This document shows, in pieces, positions 1-6,439 of a DNA stretch of 6,475 nucleotides. The notes under the pieces were generated by a model. It searched no databases and had not been told where the DNA came from. It saw nothing but the letters and a program-made list of their open reading frames with translations. Made by a program: the position numbers and the translations under genes. This stretch comes from Gammaproteobacteria bacterium (GTDB lineage: Bacteria; Pseudomonadota; Gammaproteobacteria; GRL18): positions 1 to 6,475 of the forward strand of contig DAOVUK010000195.1 in NCBI GenBank assembly GCA_030632625.1, given 5' to 3'. The stretch's first letter is position 1. The number at the start of each line of letters is the position of its first letter.

Positions 1-2736
1 AACAAAAACCTGGACCAGTTGCTGATGATCACCGCTGACAACATGCTGTGCATCACATTCATTGGCAAACGGCTGATGTTTTGCCGTATGGCTGAGGGTC
101 ACCAGATGAATCGCTTCATCAATACACTGTCTGACGGGCACTGGTTTTTTGGGTGGTGCCAGGTAATTTCCGCTTCGGGAAAAACTGGAGAGTGATTGAA
201 TAATGGTGGTAATTCGTCGTGTCTGATTGAGAATATCTTCCAGGTGCTGTGCTAAATGCTCTTGCAAATAATCGTCATCTTCTGCCATCAGATTTTGTGT
301 GACTGAGGCAATGCCGGTAACAGGATTGCCAATTTCATGAGCAACACCGGCAGCCAGACGGCCAATTGAGGCCAGACGTTCACTATGAGCCAGACGATTT
401 TCCAGCTCCTGTAAATCACTCAAATCTTCAACCAGTAATACAACACCATTTGAATCCGCATTATGATCATATTTGTCATTACTGTTATTATTCAAATGAA
501 GTGAGCGAGCTGAGGCACTGATTAAGGATGATTTGTGTAAATTAAAGATGCGTTTTTTATTATCAAGCCGAACCTGAATTTTTCGCAGCTGCTGCTCGTC
601 ACCCTGAATAAAACTATAAAACAATTCACCCAGAGGCGAAGGTAATGATTGTATTGGTTCACCTAAAATCTGCTCAGCAGAAATACCGGATAGTGCTTCA
701 ATTGCCTTGTTCCAATTGTGTACTTCACCATTAAGACCAACGGAACAAACACCAAGGGGTAAATCCTGCAAAACCTGACGATGATAACGACGCATGTCAT
801 CAAGCTCACCGGCAACACCCTCAAGACGAGTTTTGGAATCTTCCAGTTTGTTTTCCATAAAACGAAAACTTTTGGCAAAAATATCTCGGGTATCATGATC
901 CAGAATTAACTTTTCATTAATGACTACTTTTGCCAGAAGAGGGCCGATAAGACCAGACAAATTACGCTCAATACGTTCTCTTAATTGCCTTAAACGAACT
1001 GGATTGGTATCGTTTTCATGCATCTGCAGATCACTTAATGCCCGTATTACTTCATGTGATGACATTTCCTGGCCAATCATAGAGGCTAACTGTTCCCTGA
1101 TCTGTTCAACAGAGCGTAAAATCATCAATCCTTTTGGCGGGGTAAGTGATTTAGAACAGCAGTTCATCGCGTTCTCTGTTTCTGCCTTACTGGCTTTGGT
1201 GAGCAAAGAAACAAGCACAAATAAAAGCGAATTTGCAGACAATGACCAGAAAGTAATTGAGCCCCACTTATCATTATTATTAATAAAGTCAGTAAAGGGC
1301 GGAATCAATTCATAAATGCTCTGACTGATACTCTGGCTTATACTCTGGTTTATACTCTGGTTTAATAAGTCGGCTGAATTCACCAGCAGCGGTAGAATAA
1401 GAGCATAGGCCCAGATGGCAGAACCTGCCAGCAAACCCGTTAACAGTCCTTTGCGGTTAGCACCATGCCAGAATAACAGACCAATAGTGCCTGGTAAAAA
1501 CTGTGCAACAGCAACAAAAGAAATGAGTCCAAGCTGAGCCAGCCCCTGATGTCGGGATAAGAGTAAATCAAAGGCAAAGCCTGCCATAATAATAACCGCA
1601 ATAAGAATACGGCGCCCCTGTAATAATCGTGTATAGATACTGATTTCACTGGAAATTTTGCGCGGGAAAGTGAGCGGCAGAACAAAGTGATTCATGACCA
1701 TGGCTGCCAGTGACAAGGTGGTGACAATCATCATGGCACTGGCGGCTGATAAACCGCCTATAAAAGTAATCAGGGGTAATAGATTATGTTCACTATGTAA
1801 GGTGATGCCAAGAACATAAAAGTCAGCCGTGGTTTCTGTGTGCATAAATTGCCCGGCCCAGAGAATGACCGGAATGGGTAAGTTAAGCAATAGCAGCAGC
1901 AGGGGAAATGCCCAGCTGGCCGTTCGAATTGAGCGGCTGTTAAAATTTTCCGTGATGCCCATATGAAACTGGCGCGGCAAAAAAAGTGCCGCGGTAAAAG
2001 ATAAAAAGATGAGACTGTTCCAGGAGCCGTCTAAAATGGGCTGCATTAATTCCTGCTGTTTTTGTGGATTTTCAAGCAGCCATTGCTGCAGCTCAGAAAA
2101 ACCGCCGAAAACACCAAACAGGGCAAAGATGCCGACACTCAATAAGGCAAATAATTTCACAATGGATTCAAAGGCAATTGCCACCACCAGGCCTTCATGT
2201 GTTTCCCGGGCAGAGCTATGTCGGGCACCAAACAGGATGGCAAATAAAATCAATGTAGCACAAAAGCCCAGAGCAATAGTGATGGGTGTTGCCTCATGAG
2301 TCAGTACCTGCATTGATTCGGTCACCGCATGAATTTGCAGGGCGATATAGGGCAGAGTACCCATCAGCATAAAGAGCGTCACAACAATTCCAACCAGTTG
2401 ACTCTGATAGCGAAATGCAAAGAGATCGGCCAGTGAACTTAATTGATGCTCTTTTGATAATTTTAAAATAGGTGAAAATAATATAGGAGAAAGCAAATAG
2501 GCTAGTGTCACACCAAGATAAATCGTTAAAAAGCTATAACCGCGCTGTTCGGCAAAACCAACACTGCCGTAAAAACTCCAGGAAGTGGCATAAACACCCA
2601 GAGAAAGGGAATAGGTCAGGGGATTGTGCGCCAGGCGACCGAGCCAGCGCCTGTTATCAACGCTCCAGGCAATGATAAATAGCAGACCCAGATAGCCCAC
2701 ACCGGCAATAAACAGCTGCCATAATTCAAAACTCAT
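1..2736 (-). CDS. Sodium:solute symporter-sensor histidine kinase hybrid (SSS-STAC-PAS-HisKA), 3' end outside window
   Basis: I translated this frame by hand: it is open for exactly 912 codons from ATG at 2736 to the window edge. Residues 1-514 form an SSS (SLC5-like, LeuT-fold) module with 13 apparent membrane helices, including the motifs GVYATSWSFYGSVGF and FLPRQFHMGITE typical of CbrA-like hybrids. Residues about 537-610 look like the STAC linker. A helical/coiled stretch (611-651) leads to a PAS domain (about 652-772) with an Asn-rich insert at 749-763. The HisKA H-box is RLAAGVAHEIGNPVTG, with phospho-acceptor H800. The sequence stops at SGDHQQLVQVFV, where the N-box of the ATPase domain should begin, so the catalytic half is missing here. 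The protein should sit in the inner membrane, sense or transport a solute with Na+, and phosphorylate a response regulator probably encoded beyond position 1. In the frame a TAA lies two codons before the ATG, so this start is firm. The SD is weak, so coupling to the upstream gene is likely. Substrate unknown; symbol withheld. Confidence 0.93.
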   Translation of the reverse strand, partial: MSFELWQLFIAGVGYLGLLFIIAWSVDNRRWLGRLAHNPLTYSLSLGVYATSWSFYGSVGFAEQRGYSFLTIYLGVTLAYLLSPILFSPILKLSKEHQLSSLADLFAFRYQSQLVGIVVTLFMLMGTLPYIALQIHAVTESMQVLTHEATPITIALGFCATLILFAILFGARHSSARETHEGLVVAIAFESIVKLFALLSVGIFALFGVFGGFSELQQWLLENPQKQQELMQPILDGSWNSLIFLSFTAALFLPRQFHMGITENFNSRSIRTASWAFPLLLLLLNLPIPVILWAGQFMHTETTADFYVLGITLHSEHNLLPLITFIGGLSAASAMMIVTTLSLAAMVMNHFVLPLTFPRKISSEISIYTRLLQGRRILIAVIIMAGFAFDLLLSRHQGLAQLGLISFVAVAQFLPGTIGLLFWHGANRKGLLTGLLAGSAIWAYALILPLLVNSADLLNQSINQSISQSISQSIYELIPPFTDFINNNDKWGSITFWSLSANSLLFVLVSLLTKASKAETENAMNCCSKSLTPPKGLMILRSVEQIREQLASMIGQEMSSHEVIRALSDLQMHENDTNPVRLRQLRERIERNLSGLIGPLLAKVVINEKLILDHDTRDIFAKSFRFMENKLEDSKTRLEGVAGELDDMRRYHRQVLQDLPLGVCSVGLNGEVHNWNKAIEALSGISAEQILGEPIQSLPSPLGELFYSFIQGDEQQLRKIQVRLDNKKRIFNLHKSSLISASARSLHLNNNSNDKYDHNADSNGVVLLVEDLSDLQELENRLAHSERLASIGRLAAGVAHEIGNPVTGIASVTQNLMAEDDDYLQEHLAQHLEDILNQTRRITTIIQSLSSFSRSGNYLAPPKKPVPVRQCIDEAIHLVTLSHTAKHQPFANECDAQHVVSGDHQQLVQVFV
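1315..1362 (-). repeat. Four tandem 12-bp units inside the symporter-kinase gene
   Basis: Four contiguous 12-base units (1351-1362, 1339-1350, 1327-1338, 1315-1326) encode NQSI, NQSI, SQSI, SQSI, residues 459-474. The first two units are identical at DNA level; the others differ at a few bases. Because the unit is a multiple of three, gain or loss of units keeps the frame. By the usual 13-helix SSS topology, the repeat lies in the periplasmic loop between helices 12 and 13, just before the segment that connects transporter and kinase. The DNA pattern is directly seen; the loop location is inferred from topology. Confidence 0.9.
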
Positions 2737-2753
2737 TGCTTAGAGCTCATGCT
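2733..2753 (-). other. Intercistronic junction with ATGA overlap of a five-codon frame
   Basis: Between the small membrane gene and the symporter-kinase ATG lies a five-codon frame (ATG at 2750, MSSKQ, TGA at 2735-2733). Its stop overlaps the downstream start as ATGA. No good Shine-Dalgarno is visible for the downstream gene (only weak AAG or GAG triplets). Ribosomes may therefore reach the kinase start by re-initiation after the small gene or this mini-frame. The overlap is seen; function is speculative and it could be chance. Confidence 0.3.
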
Positions 2754-2951
2754 TTAAAGTTCATTACGCTTAAGCCAGTGATATAAAAACCAGGTGAGGA
2801 TAATCAGCAATAACCAGATGAGATAAGGGGTAAACCAGGGCAGCTGTGGTGAGGCCCAGAATATTCGTGCCGGTGAACATAAGAGAAACAGGCCGGCAAT
2901 AAACAGCAGAATGACTCTATCCTGAAATATTTTATGTGTAGGTTGTTTCAT
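2754..2951 (-). CDS. Small two-helix inner-membrane protein preceding the symporter-kinase
   Basis: A 65-residue protein with two clear hydrophobic helices, about residues 12-28 and 41-60, joined by a short loop containing SPQLPWFTPY, and a charged tail (KRNEL). The PWxxPY..W pattern before the second helix is, to my recollection, common in small proteins encoded next to sodium:solute symporters, including DUF3311-type and unnamed gammaproteobacterial families. Its stop lies 17 bp before the ATG of the symporter-kinase gene, so the two are surely co-transcribed. Pseudomonas cbrA is, as I recall, also preceded by a short frame (cbrX); whether this is the same family cannot be settled here. A role as an accessory subunit or stabiliser of the transporter module is inference. 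No Shine-Dalgarno is visible before the ATG (CTAATACAG precedes it). There is no alternative ATG, GTG or TTG upstream before the in-frame stop at 3006-3008, so the start is well fixed. Confidence 0.8.
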   Translation of the reverse strand: MKQPTHKIFQDRVILLFIAGLFLLCSPARIFWASPQLPWFTPYLIWLLLIILTWFLYHWLKRNEL

Positions 2952-2958
2952 CTGTATT

Positions 2959-2987
2959 AGTATAACGTGATTGTTACAATTTGTAAC
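2959..2987 (-). promoter_or_regulatory. Candidate sigma70 promoter for the small membrane gene and symporter-kinase
   Basis: On the minus strand, GTTACA (2987-2982, four of six matches to TTGACA) is followed by a 17-base spacer and TATACT (2964-2959, five of six matches to TATAAT). Transcription would begin near 2953-2952, at most a base or two before the ATG at 2951. That would give a leaderless or nearly leaderless mRNA, in keeping with the missing Shine-Dalgarno. The hexamers and spacing are seen; the start site is inferred. Read-through from the zinc-finger gene 54 bp upstream remains possible, as no terminator separates them. Confidence 0.5.
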
Positions 2988-2988
2988 A
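2972..2988. promoter_or_regulatory. Perfect 17-bp palindrome, candidate operator
   Basis: TGTTACAATTTGTAACA is an exact inverted repeat of 8 bp arms around one central base. It covers the proposed -35 hexamer and the start of the spacer. A one-base centre makes it a poor RNA hairpin but a typical site for a dimeric DNA-binding regulator. Its position suggests repression, or control by an activator touching the -35 region. I cannot assign the regulator. Confidence 0.55.
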
Positions 2989-3005
2989 CAACTGGTAAAA
3001 CTATT

Positions 3006-3737
3006 TTAAATATTCAAACTAATACACTTATAACGATTTTTTGCTGTTTCTCTGATAAATGCTTCAATATGTCCAACAATATTAATATTTTCTTTTTTCC
3101 TGAATATTTCCCCTATAAATTTCCGAACAAAGTTATTTCTCTTCAGTGAACCGTTATTATTTTGTTTTCTTTTGCCCACTATATCAAAAAAAGAATGGAC
3201 TTCTTCTGCGTTCTTTGAAGATAATTTAAAATCATTGAGTTTATCTATAGCCTGAACTCCACGTCTTCGATTACCTTTAATAAACTCAGCACAAGCCAGG
3301 TTAAGCTGAATTTCAGGCTCTAATGAAAGAATTTTTGGTTCAATTGAAAGAGATTTTTCAGATGGATGATGACAATGATCCAAAGTGCCGTTTCTATGAT
3401 CTATTAATACATCTAAAAGTTCTAAATAGGACTGATAAACATCATGACGGACTTCTAATGGATCAGTTTCCGTAATAGCTGTGAGGAAAAAGTGTCTTGC
3501 TTGCTTATAGTCAGATTCATATAAGCAACAAATCCCGGAAAGAAAATTAATGTTATAACCTGGATTATCTAGTAATTTCTGATATTTCCACTTTTCATAA
3601 CAATCCAGGCCACAAAAATGGACAACACTATCAGCTGCTTTTTCAATTTGAGCTTCAGCAATTGGAATATTTTTGAGGCAAACTTCACAGTTTACTTCTT
3701 CAACCTCAATGGGTTGATCTTTACCAGATTCATACAT
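3006..3737 (-). CDS. DUF3330/TRASH-like zinc-finger protein with TPR-like helical region, uncharacterised
   Basis: A 243-residue soluble protein with no signal peptide or membrane helix. Residues 15-50 carry a CxxC...CxxxC array (C17, C20, C42, C46) in the context VNCEVCLKNIP and FCGLDCYEKW. This matches the DUF3330 type of small treble-clef/TRASH-like zinc site as I know it. The rest is mostly helical. Residues about 62-95 (ALxxxDYKQARHFFLTAI-like pattern) and 142-167 (LNLACAEFIKGNRRRGVQAI) look like degenerate TPR units, separated by an acidic and His-rich linker (HCHHPSEK, 121-128). The C-terminal 55 residues are basic (R/K-rich, about 188-243). I chose ATG at 3737 because AGGTG (3746-3742) sits four bases before it and the zinc domain begins soon after. 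The 59 extra residues available from an ATG at 3914 look like translated AT-rich spacer. The protein is cytoplasmic by prediction, perhaps a protein-protein adaptor; partner and function unknown. Confidence 0.75.
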   Translation of the reverse strand: MYESGKDQPIEVEEVNCEVCLKNIPIAEAQIEKAADSVVHFCGLDCYEKWKYQKLLDNPGYNINFLSGICCLYESDYKQARHFFLTAITETDPLEVRHDVYQSYLELLDVLIDHRNGTLDHCHHPSEKSLSIEPKILSLEPEIQLNLACAEFIKGNRRRGVQAIDKLNDFKLSSKNAEEVHSFFDIVGKRKQNNNGSLKRNNFVRKFIGEIFRKKENINIVGHIEAFIRETAKNRYKCISLNI

Positions 3738-3741
3738 ACAA

Positions 3742-3746
3742 CACCT
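3742..3746 (-). promoter_or_regulatory. Ribosome binding site fixing the zinc-finger gene start
   Basis: AGGTG on the minus strand, complementary to the 16S 3' end, lies four bases before ATG at 3737. This supports the 243-residue product rather than the longer frame starting at 3914. Confidence 0.6.
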
Positions 3747-3981
3747 ATAGGATACCTTATAACTATAATTACATATTGTTGAGTAAAATAATGTATTTAG
3801 TTGCAACCTATATTGCATGCATATATCACACCATAAAAAATAAACCATTATTTTCATAAGGTTAGTGTACAAGTAAATTAGTAAAGTATTATGAGTTGTA
3901 AAATTATCTGACAATTGAGGACGTTAGACCTGATTTGGGACTGATCAAATAATAGGTTTTATGCTTACATTTTATCGTAGG

Positions 3982-4015
3982 CTGCGGGTGTAAAGCAGGA
4001 GTGGTCTGTCCCACT
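3982..4015. repeat. Pair of adjacent small inverted repeats, possible REP-like element
   Basis: Two neighbouring stems occur: CTGC (3982-3985) with GCAG (3995-3998), and AGTGG (4000-4004) with CCACT (4011-4015), enclosing TCTGTC. The string GTGGTCTGTCCC resembles a core I associate with repeats around REP-associated tyrosine transposases (IS200-like Y1 family) in proteobacteria. This resemblance is from memory and no transposase is in the window. It could equally be a remnant or chance. Confidence 0.3.
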
Positions 4016-4042
4016 GGATATTTATTCAAACTCACGCACATT

Positions 4043-4076
4043 AGGGCCGTGGAAAATTTATTATTTCCAGGGCCCT
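4043..4076 (-). terminator. Strong hairpin after the EAL gene, probable terminator or 3' stabiliser
   Basis: AGGGCC (4043-4048) pairs with GGCCCT (4071-4076). After one G-G mismatch, TGGAAA (4050-4055) pairs with TTTCCA (4064-4069), leaving an eight-base AT loop. It begins 17 bases after the TAG of the EAL gene, the normal place for a 3' end. No T-run follows on either strand, so it is not a textbook intrinsic terminator. It may need Rho, or mark an mRNA 3' end protected from exonucleases. Confidence 0.5.
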
Positions 4077-4093
4077 TACTGCTGTAAATCTAT

Positions 4094-6439
4094 CTATATT
4101 GCTAATTTATTTTCCGGTTTCCCTAAAAAATAGCCCTGTGAATAATCAATGCCGAGTTCTGTGACTTTATCTAATATTTCCCGTGAATCAACAAACTCTG
4201 CGATTGTCTCAATACCTAACTGTCGGGCAAACTCAACGATTGTTTTGGCAACAATTTCGGCATTTTTATCTTTAGTAATATTCTGAATGATCGAACCATC
4301 AATTTTCAGGTAGTCAACATTAAGGTGAATTAAGTGGGTAAAGTTGGAATAGCCTGTGCCAAAATCATCAATAGCCACCCGACAGCCCATTTTCTTTATC
4401 TCTTTGATAAATTCTGACACTTCATGATAATTTTCGATACCCTCAGATTCAGTGAGTTCGACAATAACTCTATCTGCAACCCGGTATTCATTTAGTTTTT
4501 CTATAAAAAAGGCAATGGTTTTTTCATCACGAATATCATTAACTGTAAAATTAATTGAAATAGTGGTCGACTGTTCCTTAAGGATACGAAAAGTATTTTC
4601 AATCATCATCTTTGTTAAAGTCGCATATTGACGAGTACTTTTTGCCGCATCAAGAAAAAAGGAGGGGAGGATCACGTTTCCACTTTCATCAATCAATCGG
4701 ACTAATGCCTCGACTTTATTTTTTTTTCCGGTTTTGTTATGCCGTATTACCTGAAAGTAGGGAACCATACGATCATCCGATAATGCCGAATTTAATTTAT
4801 GAGCCCACAGCAGGTTCTTTTGATGCTGATCTGTATCTTCTTCATGAATATCATAAATAGCGTAGTCTTTATTCTCGTCTTTAGCCTTTTGTAATGCCTG
4901 TTCAGCCATAGGAATGAGAAATTTATGTTTATTTCTGCTGATACCGGCTGTGAGTGTGAGGCTGAGTCTGAGTTGACTGGTGTGATAACTATTGTTTTGA
5001 ATGGTATTTAGAAAGTTTGTGATATAGAAATCAAATCGTTTAGAAGAGGCGCAGTTATTGTTTAAAACAGCAAACTGGTTACCAGCAATTCGATAAAGAA
5101 CGTACTCATCTTTGATTAACTTTCCGGCCTTTTGTCCAAAACTATTCAGTACTTCGTCCCCTATCTCCAGACCGTAAAGATTATTAATTGATTTGAAATT
5201 ATTGATATCAATAATAATTAAATTCGGACAGACTGCACTATTAATATCATGTAATAACTTTATCCGATTAGGTAATCCGGTTAACTTATCGGTATACTGG
5301 TTTTTTAAAAGGTGACTCTTTCGTCGTGCATTTATAATAAAAACCAGTAAGATAATTAACAGCAGCAGTACAAAGACTAAGAGTAACTTAATCAGCACGG
5401 GGTAATTATTTTCAGGCGGGCGTGGCTGATTAATTATGTTTGCCTGATCTAATAACTGCTGCGGCAGGTCAATATTAAAATGCTGCAGTTCCGGCCAGCT
5501 TAATATCAGTTGACTGGTTTTTTGCTGCCCTGCTTTAGCATTATTTACCATGCCCTTTTGAATAAACTGGCCGGCAATTTTTGCTGCGGATTCACCTTGA
5601 ATCTTTCCGGTTGTTAAATATCCGCCAACAACACCGGGTAAAAGATAAGAGTCCTCCATAACTAAAATAATTCTGCCAGTCTTTGTTATTGTTTCAATTA
5701 TTTTGTCCAGACTAAGAAGAATACCCTGATCATCATGAATTCCTCCTATGGTTGTTAAAATCACAATACCCGCATCAATGGCTTTTAACTGCTGTATTAA
5801 GGTATTGAGATTTGAGTGACTCAGGTGAATGAGTTCCATATCACTGGTTTTAAAATTATTATTTTGAATGCTTTTCTTTATGGCACTATCCGTTGTTCCG
5901 CCATCACCTAAAAAGATAATACGTGATAAATCAGCTTGTATTTTTTTTGCCAGTAAAATTGAAGAGTGAATATCTTTATGTTCAAACACACCGATTAATG
6001 GGTGTTTAATATGGGGTTTATCAATCCTGGTATTATTGATGCCTGAAAAAACAATGGGGATATTCCAGCTAAAATTCATACCATCCGGGGTCATAAAGTT
6101 TAATGCATTATCATCAGTGACATAAATGATATCAGGCAGGTGATTTTTATATTTAGTATTGATGTAATGTAAAAAAGTTTTTTGATAATCTTCTGAAGGT
6201 GGAATGTGCTTGGTATCTAAATATTCGCTTAAAAAATTTAATTTGTATCCGGGGAGGTCATTGCTCAGTTGTTTTTTAAAGGCATTATATTGCAATAAGG
6301 TCCAGGGATAATCCTGATGATACGAATGTATTGATAATATATCTAACTGAAGGTCCTCTTTGTCAGCATATGCCGGTATTGTTGCCAGTATAAAAGACAG
6401 GATGATTATTTTATTAATAATGCTATTGAGTCCGTTCAT
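4094..6439 (-). CDS. Membrane c-di-GMP phosphodiesterase: periplasmic ABC-substrate-binding-like sensor, degenerate GGDEF, EAL
   Basis: A 781-residue protein predicted to hydrolyse cyclic di-GMP to pGpG at the inner membrane in response to a periplasmic ligand. Residues 1-25 are a signal sequence ending AYA. Residues about 30-335 resemble the ABC_sub_bind (PF04392-type) periplasmic fold, with IDVLSIHSYHQ-like opening, IIYVTDDNAL, IPIVFSGINN and GGYLTTG stretches. A membrane helix spans 348-370. The GGDEF domain (about 381-530) keeps DKLTGLPNR and D411, but its signature is AGNQF (452-456): both signature acids are amides, so cyclase activity is unlikely. The EAL domain (about 548-781) keeps Q563, E577 of EAL, N630, E661, D691 and D692 of DDFGTGYS, K712, E748 and Q768, so phosphodiesterase activity is likely. 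The ATG at 6439 is chosen because the signal peptide follows directly; only a weak AAAGAAA precedes it. A strong hairpin follows the stop. Its promoter is outside or at the right edge. Ligand unknown. Confidence 0.92.
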   Translation of the reverse strand: MNGLNSIINKIIILSFILATIPAYADKEDLQLDILSIHSYHQDYPWTLLQYNAFKKQLSNDLPGYKLNFLSEYLDTKHIPPSEDYQKTFLHYINTKYKNHLPDIIYVTDDNALNFMTPDGMNFSWNIPIVFSGINNTRIDKPHIKHPLIGVFEHKDIHSSILLAKKIQADLSRIIFLGDGGTTDSAIKKSIQNNNFKTSDMELIHLSHSNLNTLIQQLKAIDAGIVILTTIGGIHDDQGILLSLDKIIETITKTGRIILVMEDSYLLPGVVGGYLTTGKIQGESAAKIAGQFIQKGMVNNAKAGQQKTSQLILSWPELQHFNIDLPQQLLDQANIINQPRPPENNYPVLIKLLLVFVLLLLIILLVFIINARRKSHLLKNQYTDKLTGLPNRIKLLHDINSAVCPNLIIIDINNFKSINNLYGLEIGDEVLNSFGQKAGKLIKDEYVLYRIAGNQFAVLNNNCASSKRFDFYITNFLNTIQNNSYHTSQLRLSLTLTAGISRNKHKFLIPMAEQALQKAKDENKDYAIYDIHEEDTDQHQKNLLWAHKLNSALSDDRMVPYFQVIRHNKTGKKNKVEALVRLIDESGNVILPSFFLDAAKSTRQYATLTKMMIENTFRILKEQSTTISINFTVNDIRDEKTIAFFIEKLNEYRVADRVIVELTESEGIENYHEVSEFIKEIKKMGCRVAIDDFGTGYSNFTHLIHLNVDYLKIDGSIIQNITKDKNAEIVAKTIVEFARQLGIETIAEFVDSREILDKVTELGIDYSQGYFLGKPENKLAI

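Larger units (their letters stand above)
3738..4093. other. 356-bp gene-free interval between the EAL gene and the zinc-finger gene
   Basis: No credible gene is present on either strand. The half next to the zinc-finger gene (3738-3910) is very AT-rich and must contain its promoter. I found no pair of hexamers with good spacing, only isolated -10-like words such as TATAGT and a TTGCAA at 3806-3801. An 8-bp palindrome TGCATGCA lies around 3813-3820. The other half (3920-4080) is more GC-rich and holds several inverted repeats: a weak ACCT/ATTTG stem at 3928-3957, CTGC/GCAG at 3982-3998, AGTGG/CCACT at 4000-4015, and the strong hairpin at 4043-4076. Confidence 0.7.

Noticed and set aside
663..896. 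77-codon minus-strand frame within the kinase region
   Set aside because: Different frame from the kinase, which shows PAS and HisKA motifs across the same bases; a shadow.
920..1315. 131-codon plus-strand open frame
   Set aside because: It lies wholly opposite the symporter-kinase linker region; its Cys/Ser-rich translation resembles no family and is the complement of a well-supported coding frame.
1440..1685. 81-codon minus-strand frame
   Set aside because: Out-of-frame shadow of the symporter helices 10-12, whose true frame is uninterrupted.
2009..2299. Overlapping plus-strand frames of 96 and 64 codons
   Set aside because: Antisense shadows of membrane helices 5-7 of the symporter module, with no plausible domain or ribosome binding site context.
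2972..2988. Match of the palindrome to the TnrA/GlnR box TGTNA-N7-TNACA
   Set aside because: The pattern fits by letters, but those regulators belong to Gram-positive bacteria and the window looks gammaproteobacterial; I treat the match as coincidence.
2972..2988. Palindrome as an intrinsic terminator of the zinc-finger gene
   Set aside because: A one-base centre gives almost no loop, the stem is AT-rich and no T-run follows on the minus strand.
2967..3149. 60-codon plus-strand frame over the 3' end of the zinc-finger gene
   Set aside because: AT-rich antisense of the C-terminal coding region and promoter gap, with no recognisable features.
3738..3914. Upstream extension of the zinc-finger protein to an ATG at 3914
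   Set aside because: The extra 59 residues are a Y/N/L/C-rich translation of AT-rich spacer; a good AGGTG site favours the ATG at 3737.
4612..4860. 82-codon plus-strand frame
   Set aside because: Antisense of the EAL domain start, where catalytic motifs are clearly encoded on the other strand.
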